A stretch of DNA of 64,000 nt from Candidatus Nitrotoga sp. AM1P (lineage in GTDB: Bacteria; Pseudomonadota; Gammaproteobacteria; Burkholderiales; Gallionellaceae): NCBI RefSeq assembly GCF_013168275.1, contig NZ_AP019547.1:2108001-2172000 (forward strand), written 5' to 3'. How positions within the stretch are numbered: the first letter of the stretch is position 1; each line of letters starts with the position of its first letter. Below, one piece after another: positions 11,089-24,617 of the stretch. The position numbers and the translations under genes were made by a program. Under the pieces are notes generated by a model. It was not told where the DNA came from. It worked only from the letters and a program-made list of their open reading frames with translations, and ran no database searches.

Positions 11089-11931
11089 TTGGCAAAACCA
11101 AACAAAGGATTAGGACGCGGCTTAGATGTGTTGCTGGCCGGTAGCGGCAAAGAGCAGGGCGATGTACTAAGTGAAATGAAGGTTGACGAACTCAAACCTG
11201 GCAAGTATCAGCCGCGCAGCCGTATGGATGAAGCCTCACTCAATGAATTGGCCGCTTCAATCAAAGTACAGGGCGTTATGCAGCCGATCCTGGCGCGTTT
11301 GTTACCCAATGGTAGTCACGAGATTATTGCTGGGGAACGCCGCTGGCGTGCCGCTCAGCTGGCTGGTCTGGTTCAAGTGCCGGTATTGGTACGCAAGGTT
11401 GCGGACAACGCCGCACTGGCCATGGCGTTGATCGAAAACATACAACGCGAAGATCTAAATCCCTTAGAAGAGGCAGTCGGTATTCAGCGCCTGATAGACG
11501 AATTCAAGATGACACACATGGCGGCCGCCGATGCGGTAGGGCGCTCGCGCAGTGCGACCAGCAACCTGTTGCGCTTGCTCAAGCTGCCGCAGCCGGTGCA
11601 GGGCATGTTGATGGGGTGTGACCTCGATATGGGCCATGCCCGAGCGCTACTAGCGCTGGATGGCGTACAACAGATCACTGCCGCCAACAAAATTGTAGCG
11701 GACGGGCTGTCAGTGCGCGAGGCAGAAAAGCTGGTACAGGATTTGCTGAGTCCCGTACTTCAACACAAAAAGGTCAAACCCAGTCGCGATATCCTGCAAT
11801 TGCAAGAAGATATTGCCCAGCATCTTGGCACCCATGTACAAATCAAGGCGGGTAAAAAAGGCGCAGGCAAGCTGGTTATCAACTACACCAGCCATGATCA
11901 TTTGGCCGACCTAATTGCACGTTGGAAATAA
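11089..11931 (+). CDS. parB: Chromosome partitioning protein ParB (Spo0J)
   Basis: A 280-residue CTP-dependent DNA clamp that binds parS. The N-terminal KGLGRGLDVLL segment contacts ParA. The ParB/CTP-binding block contains YQPRSRMDEASLNELAASI and GERRWRAAQLAG (about residues 83-94). The helix-turn-helix AAADAVGRSRSATSNLLRLL follows near 145. The start is TTG at 11089 behind a good Shine-Dalgarno AAGGA. Two parS sites in this window (7618 and 27370) are its likely targets. Confidence 0.96.
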   Translation: MAKPNKGLGRGLDVLLAGSGKEQGDVLSEMKVDELKPGKYQPRSRMDEASLNELAASIKVQGVMQPILARLLPNGSHEIIAGERRWRAAQLAGLVQVPVLVRKVADNAALAMALIENIQREDLNPLEEAVGIQRLIDEFKMTHMAAADAVGRSRSATSNLLRLLKLPQPVQGMLMGCDLDMGHARALLALDGVQQITAANKIVADGLSVREAEKLVQDLLSPVLQHKKVKPSRDILQLQEDIAQHLGTHVQIKAGKKGAGKLVINYTSHDHLADLIARWK

Positions 11932-11949
11932 ACCTCTGAAAATAAATCG

Positions 11950-11977
11950 TTGACGCCGGCAAGCGAGATTGAGTAGA

Positions 11978-11979
<2 letters not shown>
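11950..11979 (+). promoter_or_regulatory. Putative sigma-70 promoter of the ATP synthase operon
   Basis: TTGACG (11950-11955) and TAGAAT (11974-11979), each 5/6 to consensus, are 18 bases apart. Transcription would begin near 11986. That is downstream of the first two possible atpI starts (11969 TTG, 11978 ATG), so atpI made from this promoter would have to start at GTG 12008. Confidence 0.6.
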
Positions 11980-13224
<1,245 letters not shown>

Positions 13225-13269
13225 AAAATGATAAATTTATTTTCTTAAACACTTAACTTTTACTGATAG

Positions 13270-13524
<255 letters not shown>

Positions 13525-13558
13525 GCCTGCGTGCTTTTAATCAAGGAAAGGTTTTTGC

Positions 13559-14029
13559 ATGAACATTAATGCGACCCTTATCGGCCAGACGATCATGTTT
13601 GCATTGTTTGTTTGGTTTTGCATGAAGTTTGTGTGGCCACCCATCATGGCAGCGCTGGATGCACGCAATAAGCGGATTGCAGATGGTTTGGCTGCAGCGG
13701 AACGGGGTAAAAATGACTTGGCGTTGGCTGCTAAGCGCTCCGCTGAAATTCTCCGCGAAGCAAAAGAAAAAGTGTCTGAAATCATTGCGCTAGGCGATAA
13801 GCGGGCAAGTGAAATTGTCGAGGAAGCCAAAGCACAAGCCAAGATAGAAGGCGAACGTATTGTTACGGCAGCGAAGGCTGAGATTGAGCAGGAAGTATTT
13901 CGTGCCAAGGAACAGTTGCGGACGCAGGTGTCCGCAATTGCATTGGCTGGCGCAGGCAAAATTCTGGGCCGCGAAATAGACGCCACAGCACATAACGATT
14001 TGCTTGATAAGCTAGTAGCGGAAATTTAA
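13559..14029 (+). CDS. atpF: ATP synthase F0 subunit b
   Basis: A 156-residue peripheral stalk subunit. It has one N-terminal transmembrane helix (about residues 7-27, ending [20 protein letters not shown]), then a long charged, alanine-rich coiled coil that dimerises and binds delta. It lies between atpE and atpH with a 5-base gap to atpH and a clear AAGGA ahead of the ATG. Confidence 0.97.
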   Translation: MNINATLIGQTIMFALFVWFCMKFVWPPIMAALDARNKRIADGLAAAERGKNDLALAAKRSAEILREAKEKVSEIIALGDKRASEIVEEAKAQAKIEGERIVTAAKAEIEQEVFRAKEQLRTQVSAIALAGAGKILGREIDATAHNDLLDKLVAEI

Positions 14030-14034
14030 TTATT

Positions 14035-14568
14035 ATGGCTGAAGCTATTACTGTCGCGCGCCCCTATGCTCAAGCTGCATTCGATGAAGCGCGCGAGCTT
14101 GACGACTTGAAGGGGTGGTCGGATATACTGCAATCAGTCGCTCAAGCAGTGATTAATCCTGAAATTCGTGCAATTATTACCAGCCCACGTGCAGTCAAAA
14201 GCCAACTGGCAGAATTGATGCTAGCACTTTGCGGTGACAAAGTAAGCGAAACTCAACGTAACTTTATCAAGTTGCTTATAGAAGGTCAGCGCCTCTCTCT
14301 GTTACCAGAAATCGTAATGCTGTTCGAGATAATGCGAGCTGAAGCAGAGAAAAATGTGGACGTTGTGGTGACGTCTGCTTTCGATTTGAGCGAAACACAA
14401 AAGCAAAAGATTACTGCTGCGCTAAAAAAACGCATGGGACGTGAAATCAAGCTGAGCTGTGAAATTGACCGCAAATTATTAGGCGGAATAATTATCCGCG
14501 CCGGTGACAAAGTGATAGATGGTTCTGCGCGCACCCACCTTTCCGAGTTAGCCAACGCCTTGGCTTAA
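14035..14568 (+). CDS. atpH: ATP synthase F1 subunit delta
   Basis: A 177-residue subunit that joins the peripheral stalk to the top of the alpha-beta hexamer. It shows the usual N-terminal helical domain ([17 protein letters not shown]) and the C-terminal [22 protein letters not shown] signature. It sits in the standard atpF-atpH-atpA order. Confidence 0.97.
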   Translation: MAEAITVARPYAQAAFDEARELDDLKGWSDILQSVAQAVINPEIRAIITSPRAVKSQLAELMLALCGDKVSETQRNFIKLLIEGQRLSLLPEIVMLFEIMRAEAEKNVDVVVTSAFDLSETQKQKITAALKKRMGREIKLSCEIDRKLLGGIIIRAGDKVIDGSARTHLSELANALA

Positions 14569-14599
14569 TGGCAGATTTATTGAAATTAAGGAACAGCAG

Positions 14600-16141
14600 A
14601 TGAAGCTCAACCCTTCTGAAATTAGTAATTTGATTCGCAGCCGCATCGAGAATTTCGACGCGCTATCCCAAGCACGCACGGAAGGTACGGTGGTCAGCGT
14701 AACGGATGGTATCGTACGTATTCACGGCCTGTCAGACGTAATGCAGGGCGAAATGCTCGAATTTCCCGGCAATACCTTCGGTCTGGCGCTCAATCTAGAG
14801 CGCGACTCTGTTGGTTCAGTGGTGCTGGGTGACTATGAGCATATTACCGAGGGCGACACTGTCAAATGCACTGGTCGGATTCTGGAAGTACCCGTCGGCC
14901 CTGAACTGATCGGGCGCGTAGTGAATGCCCTCGGTCAGCCTATTGACGGTAAAGGTCCGGTCAACGCTAAAATGACCGATAAGATAGAGAAGGTTGCGCC
15001 CGGGGTAATTGACCGCAAGTCCGTGTCACAACCCGTGCAGACCGGCCTAAAAGCCATTGATTCTATGGTTCCGGTTGGCCGTGGCCAGCGCGAACTGATC
15101 ATAGGTGATCGGCAGACCGGAAAAACCGCCGTAGCGATAGATGCCATCATCAACCAGAAGGGTCAGAACATGACCTGCATCTACGTTGCGATCGGTCAAA
15201 AAGCTTCTACTGTCGCCAACGTAGTACGCAAGCTGGAAGAGCACGGCGCAATGGAATACACCATTGTGGTTGTGGCAACCGCCTCTGATTCTGCGGCGAT
15301 GCAATTTCTGGCGCCATACGCCGGTTGCACGATGGGCGAGTACTATCGCGATCGCGGCCAGGATGCACTGATTGTCTATGACGACTTAACCAAACAAGCA
15401 TGGGCTTATCGCCAAATATCATTACTGTTACGCCGACCACCGGGTCGTGAAGCTTATCCTGGAGATGTGTTTTACTTACATTCCCGTTTACTTGAGCGTG
15501 GTGCACGAGTGAATGAAGAATATGTTGAGAAATTTACCAATGGCGAAGTCAAAGGCAAAACGGGTTCACTGACTGCACTGCCGGTGATTGAAACTGCTGC
15601 TGGCGACGTATCTGCTTTTGTTCCCACCAACGTAATTTCTATTACCGACGGTCAGATTTTCCTGGAAACAGATTTATTCAATGCTGGTATCCGTCCTGCG
15701 ATCAACGCCGGAATTTCAGTATCACGCGTGGGCGGCGCAGCACAAACTAAGGTAATCAAAAAACTGGGTGGCGGCGTACGTTTGGCATTAGCGCAGTACC
15801 GTGAATTAGCTGCTTTCGCGCAATTCGCTTCTGATTTGGATGAGGCTACTCGCAAACAGCTGGAACGTGGCCGTCTGGTAATGGAGTTGATGAAACAACC
15901 GCAATATGCACCATTATCCGTAGCAGAAATGGCAATAACATTGTTCGCGATAAACAAGGGTTCCTTCGATGATGTTCCTATGAACAAAGTTCTGGCATTC
16001 GAAATCGGGCTGCATACGTTCGTGAAATCCCAATACAAGACCTTGGAAGAAGCAATCGAATCCAGTAAAGATTTGTCTGCCGACAACGAAAAAATCTTGA
16101 TTGCTGCAATTGATAAATTCAAATCCACTGCAATTTACTAA
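14600..16141 (+). CDS. atpA: ATP synthase F1 subunit alpha
   Basis: A 513-residue non-catalytic nucleotide-binding subunit. The P-loop [15 protein letters not shown] lies near residue 169. The family signature around [17 protein letters not shown], near residue 363, includes the arginine finger that completes the catalytic site on beta. Length and start ([19 protein letters not shown]) are canonical. Confidence 0.99.
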   Translation: MKLNPSEISNLIRSRIENFDALSQARTEGTVVSVTDGIVRIHGLSDVMQGEMLEFPGNTFGLALNLERDSVGSVVLGDYEHITEGDTVKCTGRILEVPVGPELIGRVVNALGQPIDGKGPVNAKMTDKIEKVAPGVIDRKSVSQPVQTGLKAIDSMVPVGRGQRELIIGDRQTGKTAVAIDAIINQKGQNMTCIYVAIGQKASTVANVVRKLEEHGAMEYTIVVVATASDSAAMQFLAPYAGCTMGEYYRDRGQDALIVYDDLTKQAWAYRQISLLLRRPPGREAYPGDVFYLHSRLLERGARVNEEYVEKFTNGEVKGKTGSLTALPVIETAAGDVSAFVPTNVISITDGQIFLETDLFNAGIRPAINAGISVSRVGGAAQTKVIKKLGGGVRLALAQYRELAAFAQFASDLDEATRKQLERGRLVMELMKQPQYAPLSVAEMAITLFAINKGSFDDVPMNKVLAFEIGLHTFVKSQYKTLEEAIESSKDLSADNEKILIAAIDKFKSTAIY

Positions 16142-16156
16142 GCTGGAGTCAAGATA

Positions 16157-17026
16157 ATGGCTGGCAGCAAAGAAATACGAACTAAAATCAAGAGCGTTGA
16201 AAATACGCGCAAGATCACGCGAGCGATGGAGATGGTGGCGGCCTCCAAGATGCGTAAGGCTCAAGAGCGTATGCGTGCCGCGCGCCCTTATGCAGAAAAA
16301 ATACGTCAAGTTGCAGCGCATTTGTCGCGCGCTAATCCGGAATATAAGCATCCATTTCTGATAAAACGCGATGTCATCAAAAATGTCGCGGTGATTATTA
16401 TCACCTCGGACAAAGGATTGTGCGGTGGCCTTAATACCAACGTTCTGCGTCTGGTGGTGGCGCGAATGAAGGAATTGGAAGGCGAGAGCAAAGGCGTCAG
16501 CGTATGCGCTATTGGCAATAAAGGATTTAGCTTTATGTCCCGTATCGGTGCAAAAGTTAAATCGCATATGATCGGACTGGGAGACATTCCGCACATCGAA
16601 AAACTGATTGGAGCGGTCAAGGTAATGCTGGATGCTTACAATGCTGGCGAGATTGATGCAGTTTATATTAGTTACAACGGTTTCATTAACACCATGAAGC
16701 AAGAGCCCAGAATGGAACAATTACTGCCGCTCTCGAGTGAAAGTCTGGAACCTGCGGATGGCCATACATGGGATTACATTTATGAACCTGATGCCAAGGT
16801 CGTAGTGGATGAATTGCTGGTGCGCTATATTGAATCATTAGTTTATAACGCGGTGACCGAAAATCAGGCGTCCGAACAAAGTGCACGCATGGTAGCGATG
16901 AAGGCTGCATCCGATAATGCGAAGGAAGTAATAGGCGAACTTAAACTGATTTACAATAAAGCGCGTCAAGCAGCGATTACCAAAGAAATTTCAGAAATTG
17001 TCGGTGGCGCAGCAGCAGTAAGTTAA
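16157..17026 (+). CDS. atpG: ATP synthase F1 subunit gamma
   Basis: A 289-residue central rotor shaft. N-terminal [20 protein letters not shown] and the C-terminal coiled-coil helix ([20 protein letters not shown]) are the two family hallmarks. It follows atpA by 15 bases. The 210-base gap before atpD is far larger than any other gap in the operon. Confidence 0.98.
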   Translation: MAGSKEIRTKIKSVENTRKITRAMEMVAASKMRKAQERMRAARPYAEKIRQVAAHLSRANPEYKHPFLIKRDVIKNVAVIIITSDKGLCGGLNTNVLRLVVARMKELEGESKGVSVCAIGNKGFSFMSRIGAKVKSHMIGLGDIPHIEKLIGAVKVMLDAYNAGEIDAVYISYNGFINTMKQEPRMEQLLPLSSESLEPADGHTWDYIYEPDAKVVVDELLVRYIESLVYNAVTENQASEQSARMVAMKAASDNAKEVIGELKLIYNKARQAAITKEISEIVGGAAAVS

Positions 17027-17170
17027 TACCCGTGATTGGTTGGCATCTCTGATAAGTTGAAGATTGTAAATCAGTATGGGGCGCTAAAAATAGCGTTTAA
17101 CCTATATGAACAGATGTATAACGGTAAATGTAAGTTTCGTTGATCAAAGCCATATCGCAATCAAATTTGA

Positions 17171-18658
<1,488 letters not shown>

Positions 18659-18705
18659 GATTAAACGCTGTAATTAAACTAAGTGTCGTAGTAATAAGGA
18701 AAGTT

Positions 18706-19134
18706 ATGGCAATGACTGTTCATGTTGATGTGGTGAGCGCAGAAGCGTCCATTTTCTCTGGCCTTGTAGAAATGGTTGTCGTTCCAGGTGAAATGGGCGA
18801 ACTAGGAATCTACCCACGTCATGCACCCCTACTAACACGCATTAAACCAGGTTCGGTACGCCTCAAACTGCCAGATCAAAACGAATTGATGCTGATTTAC
18901 GTTTCTGGCGGAATGCTGGAAGTTCAGCCCAGCGTGGTTACGATTTTAGCTGATACCGCCATTCGCGGTGCAGACTTGGATGAAGCGCGCTCGCTCGAAG
19001 CTAAGCATGCAGCGGAAGAGGCCATGAAGAACCGTGCTTCTGATATTGACTACGCTACCGCACAAGCTGAGCTATCTGAAGCGCTTGCCCAGTTGCAAGC
19101 AATTCAGAAAATGCGCAAGAAGCAACCCCACTAA
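18706..19134 (+). CDS. atpC: ATP synthase F1 subunit epsilon
   Basis: A 142-residue rotor subunit and intrinsic inhibitor of ATP hydrolysis. It has an N-terminal beta-sandwich ([27 protein letters not shown]) and a C-terminal two-helix domain rich in alanine and charged residues. It is the last gene of the operon; a strong intrinsic terminator follows 28 bases after its stop. Confidence 0.97.
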   Translation: MAMTVHVDVVSAEASIFSGLVEMVVVPGEMGELGIYPRHAPLLTRIKPGSVRLKLPDQNELMLIYVSGGMLEVQPSVVTILADTAIRGADLDEARSLEAKHAAEEAMKNRASDIDYATAQAELSEALAQLQAIQKMRKKQPH

Positions 19135-19162
19135 GTCTGCTGGATAATGTGATTCGTAAATG

Positions 19163-19187
19163 AAAGCGGCTTAGGCCGCTTTTTTTG
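19163..19187 (+). terminator. Rho-independent terminator of the atp operon
   Basis: The stem AAAGCGGC / GCCGCTTT with a TTAG loop is followed by a run of Ts. It ends the atp operon and separates it from glmU. Confidence 0.93.
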
Positions 19188-19224
19188 TTTATACTTCTTT
19201 ATAAAATTTTATATCGCATACAAC

Positions 19225-20598
19225 ATGACTACACTCAACATCGTCATTCTTGCTGCTGGCAGAGGACAGCGCATGCACTCAGATAAACCAAAAGTGCTGC
19301 ATTCCCTGGCTGGTCGTCCACTATTGCAACATGTACTTGATACTGCGGTTCAATTTGCTTCCGGTATAACCTGCGTAGTATATGGTCATGGAGGCGAAGC
19401 AGTGCCACAGGCGATGGCGAAGTATAAGGCTGATTTTGTTTTGCAGGAGCCGCAGCTCGGGACTGGCCACGCAGTACAGCAAGCACTTCCACACCTGAAT
19501 GATGATACCTTGACGCTGGTGCTGTATGGTGACGTACCACTTATTCAACCTGGGACATTGGAAAAAATGTTAGGTGCGCAGCAAGCACTCACCCTGCTCA
19601 CCATTCACCTTGACAACCCCACCGGTTACGGACGTATCGTGCGCGATAGCGCAGGCAATGTAAGTTGCATAGTGGAGGAAAAGGACGCCACTACGGACCA
19701 GCGCGCCATCCGCGAAGTGAATACAGGCATCCTTGCCGTTCCCACTCATCTACTGCGTAACTGGTTGTCGAAATTGCGCAATGATAATGTACAAGGTGAG
19801 TATTATCTGACCGACATCGTCGCCATGGCCGTGGCGCAGGACGTTGCAGTACGTACAGTACAACCCGCGCATGGGTGGGAAGTGGTCGGTATCAACAGCA
19901 AAGCACAACTGGCCGAACTGGAACGCACCTGGCAATATGAACAGGCGCACCAACTATTGGTACACGGTGTTACCTTGGCTGACCCTGCACGCCTTGATGT
20001 GCGTGGCAAACTGATATGCGAACGTGATGTTGAAATTGATGTTGGCTGCATCTTCGAAGGCGATGTTTATCTGGGAAATGGCGCTCGCGTAGGAGCTTAC
20101 AGCATTATAAAAAATACTCGTATTGGCGCCAACACCTACATCGAACCCTATAGCCATATTGATCAAGTGAATATTGGCGACAACTGCCGTATTGGTCCTT
20201 ATGCCCGCCTGCGACCCGGCAGCAAACTACATAACGAAGTGCACATTGGAAACTTTGTCGAAGTAAAAAACAGTGAAATTGCCACCAGTAGCAAAGCTAA
20301 CCACTTAAGCTATATTGGCGACAGCAGCGTTGGCAGCCACGTCAACATAGGCGCAGGCACTATCACCTGCAATTATGATGGCGCAAACAAACATCGCACG
20401 ATCATCGAAGATGATGTTTTTATCGGCTCAAATACACAGCTGGTAGCACCCGTAAAAATAGGACGTGGTGCCACTATAGGTGCAGGTTCCACTATTACGA
20501 GCGATGCGCCGAAAGGTGAATTGACCCTATCGCGTGCCAAGCAAATTACTCTGCCGGGCTGGCGGAGGCCAAATAAGAGAAATAATATACCTAAATAG
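19225..20598 (+). CDS. glmU: Bifunctional GlmU: UDP-GlcNAc pyrophosphorylase / glucosamine-1-phosphate acetyltransferase
   Basis: Supplies UDP-N-acetylglucosamine for peptidoglycan and lipopolysaccharide. The N-terminal uridylyltransferase domain has [18 protein letters not shown] at residues 9-26. The C-terminal left-handed beta-helix shows hexapeptide repeats from about residue 265, and acetyltransferase residues lie in the NYDGANKH region near 386. The 457 residues are full length. It converges with mnmE, 33 bases between stops. Confidence 0.98.
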   Translation: MTTLNIVILAAGRGQRMHSDKPKVLHSLAGRPLLQHVLDTAVQFASGITCVVYGHGGEAVPQAMAKYKADFVLQEPQLGTGHAVQQALPHLNDDTLTLVLYGDVPLIQPGTLEKMLGAQQALTLLTIHLDNPTGYGRIVRDSAGNVSCIVEEKDATTDQRAIREVNTGILAVPTHLLRNWLSKLRNDNVQGEYYLTDIVAMAVAQDVAVRTVQPAHGWEVVGINSKAQLAELERTWQYEQAHQLLVHGVTLADPARLDVRGKLICERDVEIDVGCIFEGDVYLGNGARVGAYSIIKNTRIGANTYIEPYSHIDQVNIGDNCRIGPYARLRPGSKLHNEVHIGNFVEVKNSEIATSSKANHLSYIGDSSVGSHVNIGAGTITCNYDGANKHRTIIEDDVFIGSNTQLVAPVKIGRGATIGAGSTITSDAPKGELTLSRAKQITLPGWRRPNKRNNIPK

Positions 20599-20631
20599 GT
20601 TAGGCCATACTTATAAGGTTAATCTTAATTT

Positions 20632-21981
20632 TTATTTTCCAATACAAAACCGGCTGAATATTTCACCGAGCAGATCATCCGCACTAAACTCACCTGTAAT
20701 AGAATTTAGTTCTTCGTGAGCAAGTCGCAGCTCTTCCGCGCAAAGTTCTGGACGTTTTATTTCCCCTGCGGCTCGCTGCAAATGGTCACGTGCGTTCAAT
20801 AATGCATGAACATGACGTTCGCGCGCCATAAAGATACCTGCCTCTTGATGCCAGCCAAGCAGTGACAGCAACTTATTACGCAACAACTCAAGCCCCTCGC
20901 CTGTTTTAGCCGACAGATAAATGTGACATTCGTCATTTTGTTCTTTTACATAGGCATGCTGAGCAAGCAAATCAACTTTATTAAAGACATATAATCGCGG
21001 AATTTCACACGGCAACTCGTCTAAAATTTTCTGATCATCTTCAGTCATTCCGTGGCTGGCATCCAACAGGATCAGGATAGCATCCGCTTTTTTTAGCGCT
21101 CCGTATGTACGCGCAATTCCCATCTGTTCCACGGCATCCTCTGCCTTGCGTAAGCCCGCCGTATCTATAATATGCAACGGCACACCCCCGATCTGAATAG
21201 ACCGGCTAATAAGATCGCGCGTAGTGCCTGGGAATTCACTCACTAACGCGACATCTTCCCCACTCAATCGGTTGAGTAAACTCGACTTTCCGACATTAGG
21301 CTGGCCGACCAGCACAATATGTGCACCCTCTCGCAACAGGCTCCCCTGTTGTGCCAAACTCAAAATCTTTTCTAATTCCGCATGCAATACGACTAATCGT
21401 GTATCACGTTGCGTCACATTTAAAGCATCAATCTCTTCTTCCGGAAAATCCAACATGGCTTCGATCAACATGCGTAACGCAACTAATCCGTTCACTAAGT
21501 GATAAATCGCCTGAGAAAACTCGCCTTGTAACGAACGCATGGCACTGCGCGCAGCCTGGCTAGTGGTCGCCGCTATCAGATCAGCTACGCTTTCTGCTTG
21601 TGCCAAATCAAGTTTTTCATTTAGGAATGCACGCTGTGTAAATTCGCCCGGCTGGGCGAGGCGAGCCCCAATTTCAAGACAGCGCTGTAACACCAATTGC
21701 AGTATGGCTGTGCCGCCGTGCCCTTGCAATTCTAAAATGTCTTCGCCGGTATAAGAGTGTGGGGCAGGAAAGAACAGAGCGATACCCTGATCTATAATTT
21801 GTTCTTGCGCATCCAGAAATGAAGCATACGTCGCACGCCGCGGTACAAGTACCTTTCCTAATAGAGCTTGTGCCCATAAGGAAAGGTCATGCCCGGACAA
21901 CCTGACCACGCCGATACCGCCTTGTCCATGAGGAGTAGCGATTGCGGCAATAACATCAGGTTTTAACAGCGCCTTTGACAT
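20632..21981 (-). CDS. mnmE: tRNA modification GTPase MnmE (TrmE)
   Basis: Partner of MnmG in wobble-uridine modification. The N-terminal folate-binding domain begins VIAAIATPHGQGGIGVVRLSG. The embedded G domain shows GQPNVGKSSLLNRL, DTAGLR and NKVD. The C-terminus ends FCIGK, carrying the catalytic cysteine of the family. The in-frame ATG at 21996 is possible, but MSKALLKPD at 21981 fits family length better (449 residues). Its start overlaps the yidC stop region by about 26 bases. Confidence 0.97.
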   Translation of the reverse strand: MSKALLKPDVIAAIATPHGQGGIGVVRLSGHDLSLWAQALLGKVLVPRRATYASFLDAQEQIIDQGIALFFPAPHSYTGEDILELQGHGGTAILQLVLQRCLEIGARLAQPGEFTQRAFLNEKLDLAQAESVADLIAATTSQAARSAMRSLQGEFSQAIYHLVNGLVALRMLIEAMLDFPEEEIDALNVTQRDTRLVVLHAELEKILSLAQQGSLLREGAHIVLVGQPNVGKSSLLNRLSGEDVALVSEFPGTTRDLISRSIQIGGVPLHIIDTAGLRKAEDAVEQMGIARTYGALKKADAILILLDASHGMTEDDQKILDELPCEIPRLYVFNKVDLLAQHAYVKEQNDECHIYLSAKTGEGLELLRNKLLSLLGWHQEAGIFMARERHVHALLNARDHLQRAAGEIKRPELCAEELRLAHEELNSITGEFSADDLLGEIFSRFCIGK

Positions 21982-23608
21982 CAGCCTCCAGTCCACGCGT
22001 GATATACCACTGTTGAACGATGGAAAGTATATTGTTTACAATGGAGTACAGCACCAACCCGGCCGGAAAGAAGAAAAATACCACGCTAAATACAATGGGC
22101 AACATTTTCATAAGCTTCGCTTGCAACGGATCCGGTGGAACAGGGTTTAACTTACTTTGGATTATCATGGAGGCTCCCATGATTAACGGTAAAACATAAT
22201 AGGGGTCAGGCACCGACAAATCGGTAATCCAGCCAAAAAACGGAGCATAACGTAATTCGACACTTGCAAGAATAGCCCAATACAGTGCGATAAATACTGG
22301 TATCTGAACCAACATTGGCAGACAACCCCCAAGCGGATTAATTTTTTCCGTCTTATACAATTCCATCATCGCTTTATGCAAGCGCTCACGGTCATCGCCA
22401 TATTGCTGCTTAATTTTCTCCAGCTTGGGGGCCACTACACGCATTTTTCCCATGGAGCGATAACTGGCCGCAGACAAGGGGAAAAATAATAATTTAATAA
22501 AAACAGTCAACAAGATAATAGCTATACCCCAGTTGGATACCCAGCCGTACAGGTAAGAAAGCAGCCAGAACAATGGGGTAGAAATGATTGTCAGCCAGCC
22601 ATAATCTACTGTTAACCCCAACCCTGGTGCGACTTCATCCAGTGAGGTTTGAGCTGGTCCAGCATAAAGTGGCACACTAATCTTTGCACTCTGGCCTGGT
22701 GCAATGGCTGCTACTGGTAAGATTACCCCTACTGAATAAAGGTCATTTTCCAAGTGCCTGGTATAAAACTCTCGCTGTATCTTATCCTTAGGTAACCATG
22801 CCGCTACAAAATAATGTTGCAACATCCCGGCCCAACCATTGTCAGCACTTTGAGAATGTTTAGCCTTGCCATTCTCAATATCAGGAAAACCCACTTTCTG
22901 AAATTTTTCTTTCTCTGTATAAATCGCAGTGCCCGTGTAAGTGGGCAAAAACATTGATGCACCTTCAGGTGTAGATTTGTCGCGCACCAACTGAAAATAA
23001 GTAGACGGGGAAAGTGGGCTGGTTCCAATGTTTTCGATTTCGTAGCCTACATCTATCAGGTAGCCATCTCGATGGAACACATAAAATTTAGTTACTTTTG
23101 CACCTACAACGTTAGTTGCAAATAATCGCACTTCAATTGTATTTTTACCTTCGGTTAATAGATATTCGTTAGCCTGGGCTGTGAATGTCGTATTGTGCGT
23201 GGGTAATCCAGTGCCAAGCAAACCCGTTTGGGCGATATAAGTGTGCGCTCCTTTATCTTGCAGTAAAACAAATGGTTTATTCTTGTTTTTGCTATCGCGC
23301 TGCTGTAAAAATTCCAAGCGACGCAAATCTCCTCCCACAGTATTAATTTCTGCGATTAGATAATCTGTTTTTACAATAATTTTTTGCCCAGTCTGAATTT
23401 TTTGTTGAGTAGCAACTGCAATTGTCTCTGGACTAGCCGTAGCTGTTATAGCGAGTGCATTATCTTTTGGCACGGCAATTTTTGGAACAGCAGCAGGCGC
23501 TGTTCGTACTATTGGTTGTTGAGTGCGCTGCCAACTATCCCACAACAATATGATTGATATTGAGAAAGCCAAAAAAAAGAACAGCCTAAACAGCTTGTGA
23601 AAATCCAT
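21956..23608 (-). CDS. yidC: Membrane protein insertase YidC
   Basis: Inserts and folds inner-membrane proteins, including the F0 subunits encoded in this window. The 550 residues show the gram-negative layout: an N-terminal signal-anchor (about residues 6-25), a large periplasmic domain (to about 350), and a cluster of five helices containing GWGIAIILLTVFIKLLFFPL and GGCLPMLVQIPVFIALYW. It sits in the conserved rpmH-rnpA-yidD-yidC-mnmE order. Confidence 0.98.
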   Translation of the reverse strand: MDFHKLFRLFFFLAFSISIILLWDSWQRTQQPIVRTAPAAVPKIAVPKDNALAITATASPETIAVATQQKIQTGQKIIVKTDYLIAEINTVGGDLRRLEFLQQRDSKNKNKPFVLLQDKGAHTYIAQTGLLGTGLPTHNTTFTAQANEYLLTEGKNTIEVRLFATNVVGAKVTKFYVFHRDGYLIDVGYEIENIGTSPLSPSTYFQLVRDKSTPEGASMFLPTYTGTAIYTEKEKFQKVGFPDIENGKAKHSQSADNGWAGMLQHYFVAAWLPKDKIQREFYTRHLENDLYSVGVILPVAAIAPGQSAKISVPLYAGPAQTSLDEVAPGLGLTVDYGWLTIISTPLFWLLSYLYGWVSNWGIAIILLTVFIKLLFFPLSAASYRSMGKMRVVAPKLEKIKQQYGDDRERLHKAMMELYKTEKINPLGGCLPMLVQIPVFIALYWAILASVELRYAPFFGWITDLSVPDPYYVLPLIMGASMIIQSKLNPVPPDPLQAKLMKMLPIVFSVVFFFFPAGLVLYSIVNNILSIVQQWYITRGLEADVKGAVKT

Positions 23609-23628
23609 ATGGTTTCGCCTATGTAAAT

Positions 23629-23841
23629 CTATGGGGCGGGATCATAACCACCTGGATTCCAGGGGTTGCAACGAATCACCCGCTTTATGCTTAACCAAGT
23701 ACCACACCAAGCACCATGTTTAGAGATAACCTCACGAGCATATTGAGAACAACTTGGAGTAAAACGACAGGTCGGAGGCATGAACGGGCTCAATAAATAT
23801 TGATATAAATCAATCAACCTGATTAAGAGTTGTCGCATCAC
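23629..23841 (-). CDS. yidD: Membrane protein insertion efficiency factor YidD
   Basis: A 70-residue protein with the family's cysteine-rich core [16 protein letters not shown] and the C-terminal [12 protein letters not shown]. It is thought to aid YidC-dependent insertion at the inner face of the membrane. It overlaps rnpA by 4 bases and lies 20 bases ahead of yidC. Confidence 0.96.
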   Translation of the reverse strand: MMRQLLIRLIDLYQYLLSPFMPPTCRFTPSCSQYAREVISKHGAWCGTWLSIKRVIRCNPWNPGGYDPAP

Positions 23842-24188
23842 ATACGGACAGATTGAAATAACTGTAATAACGCTAACCGTCCTTCAGCCGAAGTTTCAGA
23901 ATTAAATTGTCGCTTAGCCCGCACCACTACATCAACCGAATGTTCGACTGAGAAATTAAGTCTAAATATATTTCGAATCATGCGTTTTGCGAAATTTCTA
24001 GATACTGCCTTTGGCATGCTTCTTTTGCTGGCTATTACCCCAAGACGGGAATAACCATCCTCATTTTTTCGTATATAGACTGTAAACCATTTATTCGTCA
24101 AACAATCGGCACGAAGCGCCAACTCAAATTCTATCGGTTGCTTTAACCGGCGGCATGAAGGTAAAGTTTGTTTGGTATTAAACTGCAA
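23838..24188 (-). CDS. rnpA: Ribonuclease P protein component
   Basis: Protein subunit of RNase P, which trims tRNA 5' leaders. The RNR signature region is visible as [14 protein letters not shown] near residue 58. The best available start is TTG at 24188, which lies 11 bases inside the 3' end of rpmH, so the two genes overlap in different frames. The first dozen residues are not conserved in the family, and a start a little downstream cannot be excluded. Confidence 0.93.
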   Translation of the reverse strand: MQFNTKQTLPSCRRLKQPIEFELALRADCLTNKWFTVYIRKNEDGYSRLGVIASKRSMPKAVSRNFAKRMIRNIFRLNFSVEHSVDVVVRAKRQFNSETSAEGRLALLQLFQSVRM

Positions 24189-24312
24189 GGCGTGTACGGC
24201 CCTTAGCTCTTCGAGCTGCTATAACGGCCCTTCCTCCCTTAGTTTTCATGCGAACCAGAAATCCATGAGTCCGTTTCCTTTTAGTGACAGACGGTTGATA
24301 TGTACGTTTCAT
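24178..24312 (-). CDS. rpmH: 50S ribosomal protein L34
   Basis: A 44-residue, arginine/lysine-rich protein beginning [20 protein letters not shown] and ending RTRLAV, the canonical L34. ATG complement at 24310-24312, TAA at 24178-24180. First gene of the rpmH-rnpA-yidD-yidC-mnmE unit, which is transcribed away from oriC. Confidence 0.98.
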   Translation of the reverse strand: MKRTYQPSVTKRKRTHGFLVRMKTKGGRAVIAARRAKGRTRLAV

Positions 24313-24354
24313 TGTTAATACCTCTAATTAATAATTAATACTTTAAAACCCGCT

Positions 24355-24383
24355 ATTACATTATTTACAGGGGTTCATGTCAA
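24355..24383 (-). promoter_or_regulatory. Strong sigma-70 promoter of rpmH
   Basis: On the minus strand, a perfect TTGACA (24378-24383) is followed after exactly 17 bases by TGTAAT (24355-24360, 5/6 to consensus). It lies about 45 bases upstream of rpmH, as expected for a ribosomal protein operon. Confidence 0.82.
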
Positions 24384-24583
24384 GCTTATTTTAATTATAA
24401 TGTAACAGGCATGATAAATTACCTATACTTTTAGCGTATGATTTATCTGAATTCAATTAGTCTAAAAATATGAGCAGTGGCTAATTTCAGAATTTCTCTC
24501 AATAGCTTATCTAACAGTAAATAATTTTTTTACCTTCCATGTAGTAGAATGTTCGAAGATTTTTTTGCATTGTCATTTTAAAA

Positions 24584-24617
24584 TTATGCGAGACAAAACA
24601 TTATGCGAGACAAAACA
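24584..24617 (+). repeat. 17-bp tandem duplication across the dnaA start codon
   Basis: The unit TTATGCGAGACAAAACA occurs twice back to back (24584-24600 and 24601-24617), followed by a partial third TTATG. Each copy carries an ATG (24586, 24603). Only the first is in frame with the body of DnaA as sequenced; see the dnaA entry. Confidence 0.95.

Noticed and set aside
15914..16720. 268-codon open frame on the minus strand
   Set aside because: It lies opposite atpA and atpG, has no family features, and mirrors their codon pattern.
24361..24369. DnaA-box-like TTATTTACA upstream of dnaA
   Set aside because: One isolated imperfect match that overlaps the spacer of the rpmH promoter; the cluster after dnaA is far stronger.
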